Shown here piece by piece: positions 41,693 to 64,000 of a stretch of 64,000 nt of DNA; positions within the stretch are counted from its first letter, which is position 1; the number at the start of each line of letters is the position of its first letter. This DNA is from Anthopleura xanthogrammica (taxonomy: Eukaryota > Cnidaria > Anthozoa > Actiniaria > Actiniidae): positions 9,071,547 to 9,135,546 of the forward strand of contig OZ025210.1 in NCBI GenBank assembly GCA_964019055.1, read 5' to 3'. Below the pieces are notes generated by a model that did no database searches, had not been told where the DNA came from, and worked only from the letters and a program-made list of their open reading frames with translations. The position numbers and the translations under genes were made by a program.

Positions 41693-42352
41693 GATCATAT
41701 GGATATTTTGACATTTTTATAGATAAGTTATTTTAATGTTGAATGAAATATGAAAAAGGAATACATATTACACCAAATATTCGCTATTTATCGGGCTTTT
41801 CGAGCTATTATTATTACACAATCGCAAAAATGATGAGCTTGTTTTTTTTTTGTAAGATATTTCGCTCGATAATAAAGTTAAGAATAAATCTGAAAAAACT
41901 TTTCAAAGACCAATTACTAACAAAGAAAATTATTATCTTGCATTAATGAATATGTCTCTTGTTGCATGTGAAGTTCAAGTGAATGTAAGCTTAAGCTTAT
42001 CAGTAATATTTTTCGACAAATTTCAGTGTAGTTCACTTTCCACCCAAAAAAATCTTATATCTTTACATTTGCTGAATAAAATCCTTTGTTCTATACATAT
42101 ATGTGTTCATATATTCTATAATCTATTATTTTTTTCCGAATTGAAACGTTTTCTAATGCTTTTGAAGGCTTAAAATAATGGTTTTTCTTTCAGTTTTTCC
42201 TTCTGGGTTCTGGTTCTGGGTTCTGGTTCTGGAAGTGGTCACGCTGTAACCGGCGTTATTCCGCGTCACATAATTGTCACGTTTTTAGCACTATATATAC
42301 TATTTTTGGGAGCTCCGCTTTTAGGCAGTGCCTAAATCTATATATTATGATA

Positions 42353-44769
42353 TTATGATCCACTTTTTTTCCCAAGTTTGTATACATTTTGTAGAAGTTT
42401 GTTTATAGTGAGTGAAGAACCTGCTTCTCCAACAAACTCCATAATTACTGAATAAGGTTTATTCTCTAGTTGCACCCCTAAAACTGTTGGACTATTTGGG
42501 TGGACAAGGGTCTGCATAATCTGTACTTCTTTTTTGAGGTCAGGAATATCTACACCAGCCGATCTGCTTCTCAACAACTTGAATGTCAAGTCTCTTATAT
42601 GTTTTAGAAAACATTTGCCATAGGACCCTTCTCCAAGACAAATTGTATTCTCTATGGGAACAAGCTCATCTGTATTTATATTATTAGCTCCATATTCTGT
42701 TATGGGAGTCTTATTTGTTTGCTTTACCTGTAAATACATTGTAAACATTGTTAGACAAATTTTTATTCTTTTCATAGCCTGCAAATAATTAACATTATCA
42801 TTCAAATTATTTTCTCCGTCATTTTGATTGGCCGAGAGAACTGCAAATAACTGCCTACAAATAACGGTCTGCTCATGCGCATTACGGTACAAAGCCATTT
42901 TGCTGCAAATAACGGTCTGCTCATGCGCAGTAACGTTGCATTTGACAATGGCTCGCTTCCCTGAAAAAATGAACTGACTTCTTTATACTTAAAGATTAAG
43001 TTATTTACATTTACAATTAACTATATCATTTTTGTATAAGATTATAATTTTACACCCCAGTGCTTTAACAATTGTGTTGCTGTTTTTTATTCCCTATAGT
43101 AAATTAGAAGAAAGACTGTCTTTCTTAATATCTTCTATGGTTGGGGACTTTAAGTTATTATTTACAAATTATTGCTGCTCCCACCTCTGTAAAATTTCTT
43201 TCAGGACTGTTTTTTTTTTGTAAAACTTTGCTTTGAACAGATGCCAAACAGTCCATATATTATCCAATATTTGTTTGCACGCAGACATGAAGTTAATATT
43301 TGACTATGTGTCTTCATATATTGTTCATGATTAGACTGAGTATGGGAATATTTTGCTTTTGTTTTCAGACGATCAAGCTTTTTTACTTCATCTATTGGTC
43401 CCAACACGGTAGCAACAGCAACTGCAAGACAGGTCATTAAGATTGGCTCAGATGGAACTTGTTCTTCAGGCTTGTCTTTGGGCTGATAACTGTTTCCTGG
43501 AGGTGATGACGAGTCTGTACAACTAGTACCTACTGAGAGGACTTCATTCATTTGGTAGTCAGCTTCCTCAATAATTTGAGTTACATCATCTTCATCCAAG
43601 CGAGCAACTTCTTCATCTCCTGAAATAGGTGTCATTTGGATAACAACCTCATCCTCACTCTCTTTGTCATCCCAACCATCATTATTGTCATCCTCAATAT
43701 AAATAAGATCACTTGGGCTGGTATCTGGGTCATGCAAATCAGATACAGCGAGTTGGGGTACATCTTGACTGTCAGCATGGAGAAACCCTGTTGATACCTT
43801 GGTCACTTTGCTTGGGTCATCGGCATTCTCAGGAAGATATAGATATTGTGCAGGAATGTAAATATCTTCATCTAAGCACTTCAACCAACATGATTTCAGG
43901 TAGGCCTCTGTTTTTATATTACTGGACCTAAATTGATGTAGTAAGGGTCCTTCTATTCTGGAACTGGGCTGTGATTTTGAATCATGGAAAATAATATTCC
44001 TGCCATCAAACTCCCACCATTTCCCTTCAGAACCAGGACAGAGAAAATCTGAAATTCGTTCAAGATGAACTTGCCATTGTTTTGGGTACTTTAGTAAAAT
44101 ATAGGAAGGTATCAGAGTATCAAGGAATTGTGGAAGACTGGCTGCCATTCTTTGAATTTTGTCCTTTTCTTCTGAACTTCCACGTCATGGCATGGCCTCT
44201 CCTAATGAGATACCAGCCCATTTATCGAAAACAGGATTTAGTTCTTTAAATAGTTCTCTTGCAGCTGCTATTGCTAGTTTTTTTAATGGCTTCTTCATGC
44301 TTTTTGCTTTGCCAATATTTGAATTTAATTCAGCTGCTACTCTAAAAGGGTTTTCTTTTGCTTTGCTTTTCAGGGCCAGACTCTTTACTAGAAACAAAGC
44401 ATGGATTGGAGCATAGTTTTGATAGCAGCCTTTGCAGTTTGCAAATGTGTGCTCGTTCTTCCTTGCCTCAAGTGAGTCCAAACCACCGCTCACACGAGAA
44501 CTAAGTGAAGAATTTGGTCTTCTCTGCCTTTTTCTTCGGATTCCATTTCCTCACTACAGCCTCAAGAGCCAAGAACCGTTTGTTGAAGGTGTTAAAATCA
44601 ATTTTAAAACCATCTTGGTGGTCAACAAAGACTTGACAAAAACCTTGGAACCTTGCTTCGACCTCTTGTGATTTTGGAGGGATCGTAATTCTCTTTCACA
44701 AAACATTTGCCTTTCTTTGCTGAATAGATAGCGGCAACTTTTGCAAAACCACAGGTAGTAGGAGAACAA
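42353..44769 (-). pseudogene. Decayed gene: Cys-rich start, acidic middle, kinase-like N-lobe at the end
   Basis: Three consecutive minus-strand blocks look like one broken gene. Block 1 (44769 to about 44500) has a CKSC...C pattern and switches frame near 44640. Block 2 (44493-43201) reads ...KWAGISLGEAMP, a single TGA, then RGSSEEKDKIQRMAAS in the same frame, and continues 300 residues with an acidic centre (EDDNNDGWDDKESEDE); it shifts frame at an A-run near 43210, after which coding-like sequence with two stops continues (TVLKEILQRWEQQ, SPTIEDIKKDSLSS). Block 3 (about 42780-42353) resembles a protein-kinase N-lobe: glycine loop CLGEGSYGKCFL, a helix with KKEVQIMQ, then NKPYSVIMEFVGE at the hinge. 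The usual AxK lysine is not obvious (LTFKLL). It stops where the inverted repeat begins at about 42350, before HRD and DFG. I do not recognise the family; a transposon-borne or lineage-specific gene is possible. Confidence 0.55.
42860..42950. repeat. Tandem duplication with CATGCGCA (NRF1-like) sites
   Basis: About 30 bp (CAAATAACGGTCTGCTCATG followed by CGCA) occur twice in direct orientation, about 48 bp apart, ending in CATGCGCATTACG and CATGCGCAGTAACG. CATGCGCA resembles half of the NRF1 site. They lie inside the decayed gene. Confidence 0.6.
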
Positions 44770-44915
44770 AAGCCTCCTGACCTTTCAAATTGTATAAATT
44801 TTATGGAATACGGAATTGAGAACTATTATTACAGAGCTAGTACATGGCGCCTTTCGTGTAGAAATAATTTTGAAAATCGCGCCAAAATGGTCTTGTGACG
44901 TGTTTTATCTTCTAG

Positions 44916-45449
44916 TACGGTGGCCCATAAGTGCAAAACACAACACACGCATTGAAAACACAAAACACTTATCTGAAAACACAACACACACAGTGAAAAC
45001 ACAAAACACTTATGGTTGAGGATGGTTGAGGATGGTTGAGGATGGCTAAGGAGTGTTGAGGATGGCTGAGGATGGTTGAGGATGGTTTAGGATGGCTAAG
45101 GACCGTTAAGGAGCGTTGAGGACGAGTAATGATGGTTAATGACTGTGGAGGATGGTAGGGGAATATATGGCGGTCATAAGCATGGGAGACTATATGGTTG
45201 GTTAACATGAAGTATATACCAACAGAATGTATTGTGTTTTCACTGTGTGTGTGTGTGTTGTGTTTCCAAATGAGTGTTTTGTGGTTTCACTTTGTCTGTT
45301 GTGTTTTAAGATACGTAACTTGTGTGTTCGATGTGTGTGTTGTGTTTTCAGATAAGTGTTTTGTGTTTTCACTGTTTGTGTTGTGTTTTCAGATAAGTGT
45401 TTGGTGTTTTCAATGTGTGTGTTGTGTTTTGCACTTATGGGCCACCGTA
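44916..45449. mobile_element. Palindromic MITE with CGGTGGCCCATAAGTGC ends
   Basis: TA|CGGTGGCCCATAAGTGCAAA and GCACTTATGGGCCACCG|TA are perfect inverted ends with TA duplications. The arms consist of AAAACACAAAACACTTAT-type units, longer on the right (45232-45449). The centre has about ten GGATGGTTGA/GGATGGCTAA decamers. Confidence 0.92.
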
Positions 45450-46865
45450 TTCTTATCTGTACTATGATTAGTAGCGGAGCAGGATGTCGAAATATGTTTT
45501 TTGGTGAAAATCTGTGGCACACGTACCAATAGTTAGGAACAACAACAACATCGTATTTTCTTCACTGACTTTATTCACATTCAAATCTAACATTATTGCG
45601 AGAGTAGCAGGATAAATACCTGACTTAAAGCTCACCCTTTCGGTTTGCTTGCTTTAAAGTAGTCCTTGTGCGTTAAAACTAGAGAAATGTTCCATCAACA
45701 GGTCAAAAACAGAAATTTAAACGAAAACAACTCATTCGTCCGCCATTTTGAAAAAGTGTTTTGAATCCATTAAAATAAACCATACATGAAGTAGCTGCCT
45801 ATTTTTAACGGCAACCGCTGATCAAATCCACTACTATGTCGGCGCAACTTTCAACATGGCTCCAGTTATGTAAGGATTTGATATTTTGATCGCGCATTAC
45901 ACTTCAATGAAAATCGATCGAATTAATAATCAAATATGAGATACACTAGGGATATATCTATGCATTTGCAATGAGGATGGATGACAAACGTACGTATTTT
46001 AACTTTTATAGCACATTTTTACGTAGATTTGCTACTTTGAAGCCAAAATGTTATTTTTCACCCTCAAAGAAATGGTATGATGATTCATCCTCTTTGTAAA
46101 AGGATGTCAAATATATTAGAGTATAACACAAGTTAATATGGAAAGTATCTAATTAGGTTTGGTTATGATGCAAAGGCATCCAATGTGGCATACTGAAAGT
46201 GTCACAATCTTACGTATATATCTGATCACGTGATCACTCTACAACATAACCAACACTGTACATTAATGCATCTATCCATTAAACATGACCTTACTCTGAA
46301 AAATACATTCTATTAGTGTTCCCCTTTTTTTTAAATAATTTTTTAAATGAGTTTTTGCGATTTTTTATGGTTTGACCCGGGCCTTAACGTACTTGAGTAC
46401 TTATTTACCACGATATGACGTCAAAAGTTTGCTCCTTGCGCGAGCTATTCGTCATCCTATCGGTATGTCCTCTTATTTACCACGGCTCTCGACCAATCAG
46501 CGCGCGAGAAATTTCACAGCTATGGTAAAATAGCCAGTAATGCAAAAAACGTCGCCGAATACAATAAGGACAAAGAATAAAAATTCTGAAGGAATATTGA
46601 TGAAGGATTGGTTATATTTTACCATTTAAATGAATATTTATCGTTTTTAAGAAAAAATCAGCTTTTTTTGTCATCTAAATAAAGCATTTTTTTAAATCAG
46701 ATGTCGCGCCGCCGTGCCCTAAAGGTCAAGATGAGGAGTAACTTATCACGCGTACGTAATGCAACGCTATTTGTTAGCGGGAAAATCCGAGAAAGATGCG
46801 GCTTTATTATACTACTAATCTATTTTCCAAAATACAAATCTCTTTTTTTTGAAAGCTATTGTATT
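45450..46865. other. Intergenic, no gene recognised
   Basis: AT-rich sequence. CACGATATGACGTCAAAAG near 46410 is the inverse of a word near 38405, so part of it is repeat-derived. An ATG followed by a GTAAGG donor at about 45857 was considered but has no supporting exons. Confidence 0.5.
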
Positions 46866-46976
46866 TAACAATTAGTCCTCGAGTCCGAATGGTCTACGAG
46901 TCAATAGCCCATTAGGCCGAATGGGCTATTGACTCGTAGGCCATGAGGGCGAGAGGTCTAATTGTTTTAGTAAAAA
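46866..46976. mobile_element. Short palindromic element
   Basis: AACAATTAGTCCTCGAGTCC, GGTCTACGAGTCAATAGCCC on the left mirror GGGCTATTGACTCGTAGGCC, GGTCTAATTGTT on the right. Confidence 0.85.
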
Positions 46977-47432
46977 CTTACTATCAGGTCCTATAAAAGG
47001 ATGCAAAAAGTTTTGGATTTTGCTTTAAATATATATTTTTTGGTTTTCAAAACCGGCGCTTTTCGCTACTAGAGGTCTATCACTAATAGCCCCCTAGTAG
47101 CTCAGCCAATCACAGGGCTCGATTGGTGATAGACCATTAGTAGGTTTTTTCTAATGTTAGTAAGTCGTACGCTCAGAGCTTGTGAACACGACAGGTGACC
47201 CAGTGCACGCTCCAGGAGAGCCTTGTTTTGAAAGAAAATTGTGTGCCAGTGGTTCTCACAAGTAGTTGCGCAATACCAAACCATTATTATCATTACTCAG
47301 TTTTCTTTTCTGTCTGAAATCATATATATAATTCATGCGACTTTCGTCCGAAAAAAACAATAGCTTGGAACCAGCCTCTCTTGGCTTGAAATTCAAATCC
47401 AAATTCGAATTTCACGTGCCGAATCTAAATAC

Positions 47433-47616
47433 AAATTGTGATGAAAAGGTAAATTTTACACCGTAAAAAATAAGAAAGATCACTTACTGACGTTTCGGAC
47501 GCTAGTCCTTCGTCGGAGTCTAGTCCTTACTCCGACGAAGGACTAGCGTCCGAAACGTCAGTAAGTGATCTTTCTTATTTTTTTACGGTGTAAAATTTAC
47601 CTTTTTATCACAATTG
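47433..47616. repeat. Near-perfect 184-bp palindrome with hammerhead-like cores
   Basis: ATGAAAAGGTAAATTTTACA, AGAAAGATCACTTACTGACG, TTTCGGACGCTAGTCCTTCG on the left mirror the right arm; the centre is AGTCTAGTCCTTACT. Terminal repeats with this GACGAAGG...CCGAAACGTC word are known from Penelope-like retroelements. Confidence 0.9.
47526..47565 (+). ncRNA. Degenerate hammerhead ribozyme motif
   Basis: The plus strand has CTTACT (47526-47531), core CCGACGA (consensus CUGANGA), stem II GGAC-TAGC-GTCC (47540-47551), GAAA, CGTC, then AGTAAG (47560-47565), which pairs with CTTACT as stem I. Only the U at the second core position is changed to C, which should abolish activity. Stem III is minimal, as in the hammerheads described in Penelope-like elements. 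Confidence 0.5.
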
Positions 47617-47934
47617 TTCATTACAAACACCAACGCAGCCCACACTAGCTTACCGCTAGTTAACAAACTAAATAAAAAAATAATTTTTTTTTTTTAGTGT
47701 GGGTCTACCACGAATGGCGTATGCTTTTGTGTGTATTTTGAGCGTCCCCGAAGCAAAATAACTCGCCATAATTATCTTCAATTTGATCACAACCTTCTAC
47801 AAGTCCAAATCTGAAAAATGGCGTTGTGTCGCAGGCACATCACCCTCGTGACTTGCATCGTTTTCATGCATCATTCAAAAACGTGGTATACACATTCTCG
47901 ATAGATATATAGCCCAAACCTAGACTCGGCCCGG

Positions 47935-48425
47935 CCTAGAGGCCTGGGCACGAGTAATGAGGAACCTATTTTTTAATTCATTTGCATTAGATTTGGCAAA
48001 TGTGAAATTCGACGTCTAAACCAGGCCTAACTTTTATAAACCTTAGTAGAAACCCAAGACACACAAATCCGGCTGCAGTTATTGCAAGAACAAGAGCTCA
48101 AAACACCAACGCATCGTTATCCATTGCCGGATTTCAAGTCGATCCAGCTATACGAAATTCCGAAGTTTGGTGTTAATCGGATCAATATTGAATGATTTAC
48201 AGCCATTCAAAAATATAAAGAAATGTATGGAGTCCCTACATAGTGTCCGGACACCATACATTTCTTCGTAAATTCTAGCATTTTGGAATGGCTGTAAATT
48301 CATCAATATTGATCCGATTAACACTAAACGTCGAAATTTTGTACAGCTCGATGTGCTCTCTTTGGCTATGTGTATTTTGTGTTGTGATCGTCACAATTTA
48401 GGAACTCGTGCCCAGCCTCTCTCGG
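47935..48425. mobile_element. Palindromic MITE of about 490 bp
   Basis: GAGGCCTGGGCACGAGTAAT and GGAACTCGTGCCCAGCCTCT at the ends; inside, GTTAATCGGATCAATATTGA and AGAAATGTATGGAGTCC mirror the right arm (TCAATATTGATCCGATTAAC, CCATACATTTCTTC). Confidence 0.85.
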
Positions 48426-49600
48426 CTTGAAATCCGGCAATAGACTACAGGAGTGATAAGTCCTACAGCAATCTAATAATGGCGCTATTTTGTTTTACAC
48501 CATTTTGAAAATACCATCATGCAATGCCTTTTGTTACAAAAACATGTATGATGTAGAAAAATGTCACAAAAATATTTATTTGACTTTTTACCTAAAAACC
48601 TTGTTACTAGAAACAATTTTAACAAGTGCCTTGAAGAAATTCACTCATTTAGTACAAGATATAAAATTTATAAAAACCTTGTATTTACTTCTTTTCTGTA
48701 CAAAATATTCACAATTATTGAAGTATTTGACTAAAAACTTATAAAAATGAAATTCATGCATCTTTTAATAAAAGTAGTGACGTCTCTGATATAAAAATAG
48801 ACCATTAGATTCAGGGAATTTATCTATTCCATAAGAAGCCAATTGATATATGACTTTCTACACTTGCATGAAACTGCGTTCCATTTGTTCTCTGTCAAGA
48901 TAGGAATTCATAAACTGAAGCCGGCAATAGTCCCTTTTCTCGTTCAGACAATACCGCTGTATTTCTTGACTACAGACTCATTTTTACATTTTAGCCTCGT
49001 TTACAGCGCGAAGCGCTTAAGTGTGATCACATGCATTTAATGTATTTGCATACTTTCATGCACGAAGTTTTCAATGCGAAGCTGGCTGGTTTTACCAATT
49101 AAGGCGTGTGAAATTTCATTATTTGGCAACAAAAAGCCAGTGCACATAAGTATGCGAATACATTAAATGAGTGGTATGTGTGAATAGCCGACTTCGGTTA
49201 TAAAAGAGGTTAAAAATGTATAAATGATCATCTGTGGTCATCAAAACCAGCGGTATACATTGAATGTCTGATTAAACAACCTAGTCAGCCTGTTTAGCAA
49301 GGCTTGTAATGAAAATGATAAATGAAACAAGGAAAAGCCCCGCGTACCCGCGTTCAGTTTAATACCGTACATCGATGAAGACTTCCCGTCCGAATCAGTG
49401 AACCAACATCCGCTCTGCTTCAAATGATTGGTAGTGAACAGAAGTGTTTTCGTATTCGTTCCAATAGTATTTTCTTCATTCTTCTCAGTCAATATTCATC
49501 CACAAATTCTTCCTCCCTATGACGACAGAAGGAACCGTAGCTCTGTTTATGTACCAACTGATAAGAAACAAAATATGAAAAATGTATAAGAACTGCTTAA
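48426..49600. other. Region 3' of PRKX, no gene recognised
   Basis: AT-rich, no supported exon. TGCATTTAATGTATTTGCAT (49031) is partly mirrored by ATGCGAATACATTAAATGAG (49151). Confidence 0.5.
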
Positions 49601-49601
49601 T

Positions 49602-49786
49602 AATAGTAATAGTAATAGTAATAGTAATAGTAATAGTAATAGTAATAGTAATAGTAATAGTAATAGTAATAGTAATAGTAATAGTAATAGTAATAGTAAT
49701 AGTAATAGTAATAGTAATAGTAATAGTAATAGTAATAGTAATAGTAATAGTAATAGTAATAGTAATAGTAATAGTAATAGTAATAC
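49602..49786. repeat. (AGTAAT)n hexanucleotide microsatellite
   Basis: About 30 uninterrupted hexamers, followed after a few bases by an AAT run to 49829. Confidence 0.97.
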
Positions 49787-49828
49787 TACTAATAATAAAT
49801 ATATAAATAATAATAATAATAATAATAA

Positions 49829-50085
49829 TCGACTTTATTTAGAGAAGGGGACCCGTGGCAGTCGTGGCACTGTTAAACTTGTTGCCGTCTATGTTCAGCG
49901 TCTCTGAATGAGACGGGACCGCCATTTTACGTGATCATGCAAGCCATGGCGAGGGCTAACCATTTGCAGATATCTTTAGAGCAAAGACAGCACCTTCTAC
50001 TCAGATATTTTAAGCTCCTAAATGTGGGTCCGGCTGAGGCTTGAGCCCACGACCTCCCGAACAGTACATAGTCCGGTACCCAACC
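49829..50085 (-). mobile_element. SINE related to the one at 26621
   Basis: On the minus strand: GGGAGGTCGTGGGCTCAAGC (decayed B box), CTTAAAATATCTGAGTAGAA, AAAATGGCGGTCCCGTCTC, ending in ATT repeats at about 49829. The tRNA head is badly eroded. Confidence 0.7.
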
Positions 50086-50196
50086 GAAAATTTGAGGGAG
50101 AAACCATAGGGATACGGGATATAAAAAGGAATTACTTATAAAAAAGATCATGGTTTCCTAATACGACATATAAGCCTTACTTGATGGGAAAATGAC

Positions 50197-61647
<11,451 letters not shown>

Positions 61648-63844
61648 TTGCAATCACTTGGAATTATAATCACTCCTTTACATTCGGGAGTACATGGGAA
61701 GTAGGGCGAGGATATAATTAACTTTGATTTCTTCTTTAGGACCCTTGTTTTTTTCACAGCTTTAGTGAGAGAAGTTCACGAGATAGACTACCAAGTACAC
61801 TTTGATGACGGATGCAAATTGTCTTGTTGCTTATTGATCACTGATTGGTCGAATGATTATTCTACGAATCATTCCAATGTTCGGTAACGGCACGTGTAGA
61901 TCTCGGATAGAACGTTATCGCGCTTTTTATTTACACAATCGTCACATCGTGTTTATGGAGTAAGGAGGTATCTTCTTGTAATCAAAGTCTCTGTCATACG
62001 AGATCAAGGAACTTTTGTTTAATTGTTTACATAATTTTAAAGTCTGTAGTTAAAAACTAAAAGCAGGGTCAGTAGAAGCAGGGGGAGGGGGGCACTGGGC
62101 CACTTTTGTGGGGGGGGGGGGGGGGGGGGGGAGCTGGTCCCCCCAAAAATCCTTTGGTAGCCGGACAGACAGAAAGACAGACAGACAGAGTGCGAAAGAG
62201 GCCTACATGAGTTGGCAAGTGAGCTACTCCCCCCACTTTTTAGGCAAATTTCTAGCTAGAGCCCAACCCCGACCACCCCCCCCCCCCCCCCACACACACA
62301 CACACACACCCACACCCACACCCACAATATTTAGGAAAGTGTCAATTTACTTGGTTCCGCAATCCCTGAAAAGAAAACTATACGAAAAATGCCTGGGAGC
62401 CGATTACTTCTTTATTTTATTCTCACACTCAATGATGAATATCATAGTAAATGTATCATATTAAATGTATAGTAAACACTGGTAAATCTCTAATGATTTT
62501 CCTTGTAAACACGATGAACTTCCGAGCATGCGCAGTGCGTTTTTCGTTCGTGTCAATTTGAGTATATTTATTTGTGATCGGGTATAGTACCATGACATTA
62601 TTCCGTCGTCGTCGTGTGTTTCGTCGTCGATGCTTAGGGGATAAGGTCATCTTACGGTACCCGATTCAGGGGGAAGGGTGGGGTTACCCGGTACACACCA
62701 CCTCGAGTGAAATCCTGGATTTTGTCCTCAAATATCTCCAAAACTAAAAATCAAAATAACATACAGAAATGAGTGTACTGACTGTTTGCACATATGCTTA
62801 ACAACATATTTGTGGATAGGAATAGTCACTACAGACACCCAGTATCGAGCATTTCAACAGGTCTCTGAGGGGGCAGGGGGTATTTACCGGTACCCACCAA
62901 TCAATAAAATCGGGTCCCTATTTTGGACAACTGTTTTGACTTTGTTCCTGGATTAGGTGCTCTTTAAGGGGGCACTTCAAGCTCCTAGCTTTAGGGTCGA
63001 TATTTTGCCCGACGCAAAAAAAGCATTCGCACTTGATGACAGATTTTTGGTAAAATAAACAAAAATTCGGCTAGCTCAGATGTGCCCTTCAGACACAGGT
63101 AGCCCAAGCTATGGTTCTGAATGTATGGCAGATCTTAAAATTTCTTTAAAATAAAATGAATTAATTTCATTATTTAGTGTTGACTTCGTCTTTGGAGAGG
63201 AGGTTAAATTTCCTAAATAGCCTTAAAATACAACCAAACCGTCAGGGAAAGATGGATGCACAAGGCGACCATAGTGAAGGAGCATAATAATTATAGGAAA
63301 ACAAAGGCTCGCGAAAAAAATATTCTACTGTATTTTTGCTTGATTTTTCTATTCGCCTTGTTTTAGTTAAGCACACTTTCTTAGCCTCTAACCCATTGTT
63401 TTCAATAAATGATATATTTTCCAGATTTTATTTTCGTCTAGCACTTTTATTCAAATTGGGCTCCCTGTGGTTTTCTTCGTGTTTTTTTCCTTATTTCAAC
63501 TCCGCCCTAAAGATGACGGTGTAGGTTGAAAGCTCGGCAAAAAAATGTAAAACTACAGAAGGTTAAAGGACCAATTTATTATAAAATGAACCTATAAACA
63601 CAACCCACAACCACCTTTTATCTAAAAATTGTCTTATCTCGTGCAAGGATAAAAATAAACACAACTTTTAGAGTCCAGTTGCACTTTTCAGTTTTTTTTG
63701 TTTTTTTTTTTGGAAAAAAGACGACTGTTATTCATCATTATTAATTTTATTGGTTAACTTTAAACTCATTACAGTCCAAACAGTCTAATGCTGTTTGCAA
63801 TCTAATGTTATCACGGTTCTTCTTAATTTTACTTCGATGATTTT
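61648..63844. other. PRKX upstream region and intergenic sequence
   Basis: The first 300 bases upstream of the PRKX start should hold its promoter; no TATA box is evident. Further on: a G-run (62110-62131), a C-run with CA repeats (62275-62325) and GCATGCGCAGTGCG, an NRF1-like site, near 62527. No gene was recognised before 63845. Confidence 0.5.
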
Positions 63845-64000
63845 TTACCACATGACCTTGTAGACATAGTTTGCCCAGTTTTTGCCCACTCCCTTATAAC
63901 AGTCCACTGAGTAACCATACTTCTGATAGCTCTCATCGTCCCCGACCCAACACTCGCCATAGAACTGAACGGCAAAGTAGGCCTTGCCTGCTTTCTTGGC
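63845..64000 (-). CDS. Last exon of a secreted-type protein with a GECW...NYVY cysteine domain (5' part beyond the window)
   Basis: The minus strand reads in from the right edge as KAGKAYFAVQFYGECW, then V.DDESYQKYG, C, GVGKNWANYVYKVMW and a TAA at 63845-63847. Short domains of this form (FAVQ.YGECW...C..G....ANYVY) are, from memory, common at the ends or in tandem in anthozoan extracellular proteins. Two cysteines are visible. Signal peptide and upstream domains are outside the window, so the protein is not named. Confidence 0.75.
   Translation of the reverse strand, partial: AKKAGKAYFAVQFYGECWVGDDESYQKYGYSVDCYKGVGKNWANYVYKVMW

Larger units (their letters stand above)
39949..42346. mobile_element. 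GCGGAGCTCCC element with CATA array, left member of an inverted pair
   Basis: AGCGGAGCTCCCGCGCAG at 39951 and TTGGGAGCTCCGCTTTTAGG near 42307 are inverted. Between them lie a conserved leader (GAGCACCATACTTAAGAAAA), the CATA array, GCGAGGGAAGATTCTTAATC (40768) and about 510 bp (41826-42346) that recur inverted at 54069-54600. The hAT-like element at 41277-41692 lies in a block of about 1 kb absent from the other copy. Whether this is one transposon or adjacent repeats cannot be settled by eye. Confidence 0.65.

Noticed and set aside
45855..45872. Possible first exon ATGGCTCCAGTTAT|GTAAGG on the plus strand
   Set aside because: Start and donor look acceptable, but no downstream exon with coding character was found before PRKX.
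49582..49806. Frame of repeated Val-Ile residues
   Set aside because: Translation of the AGTAAT hexamer array.

Overview
The window is animal nuclear DNA: AT-rich, intron-dense, with short exons, GT-AG introns and very many small dispersed repeats. The protein-coding genes are closest to animal orthologues. The repeats (tRNA-derived SINEs, dozens of terminal-inverted-repeat MITEs, CATA microsatellites next to a GCGGAGCTCCC repeat) and a GEC-W...NYVY cysteine domain at the right edge suggest an anthozoan cnidarian, probably a stony coral. That placement is inference; the gene calls do not depend on it.

Layout. 1-11.84 kb: 5' part of TRIP12 on the minus strand (nine coding exons with matching splice phases: the disordered N-terminus and the start of the conserved region); the gene leaves the window on the left. 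15.35-15.97 kb: FBXO36, minus strand, intronless coding region. 18.43-35.6 kb (tail to 36.1 or 36.9 kb): the PP2A scaffold subunit A gene (PPP2R1 type), plus strand, 19 exons placed to the base and an uncertain last exon. 42.35-44.77 kb: a decayed minus-strand gene ending in a kinase-like N-lobe, with a stop and frameshifts. 50.2-61.65 kb: a complete PRKX-type protein kinase gene, minus strand, eight coding exons. 63.85-64.0 kb: the last exon of a minus-strand gene that enters from the right.

The functional genes are housekeeping regulators: a ubiquitin ligase (TRIP12), a probable SCF substrate receptor (FBXO36), the scaffold of a major Ser/Thr phosphatase (PP2A-A) and a cAMP-dependent-type kinase (PRKX). 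They form no operon. TRIP12 and FBXO36 are also neighbours in vertebrates, so that pair may be ancient microsynteny.

Most of the remaining sequence is mobile or repetitive DNA. The most striking parts are: a 3.16-kb foldback element (3972-7133) with 530-bp arms, a 4-bp target duplication and a 94-bp TATA-bearing block in the same orientation in both arms, nested inside two older elements; a 1.14-kb palindromic element (58858-59996) whose arms are 7-bp satellites; a pair of inverted GCGGAGCTCCC repeats 12 kb apart, one carrying a 540-bp CATA array and a hAT-like insertion; and a palindrome at 47.43-47.62 kb with the layout of a degenerate hammerhead ribozyme.
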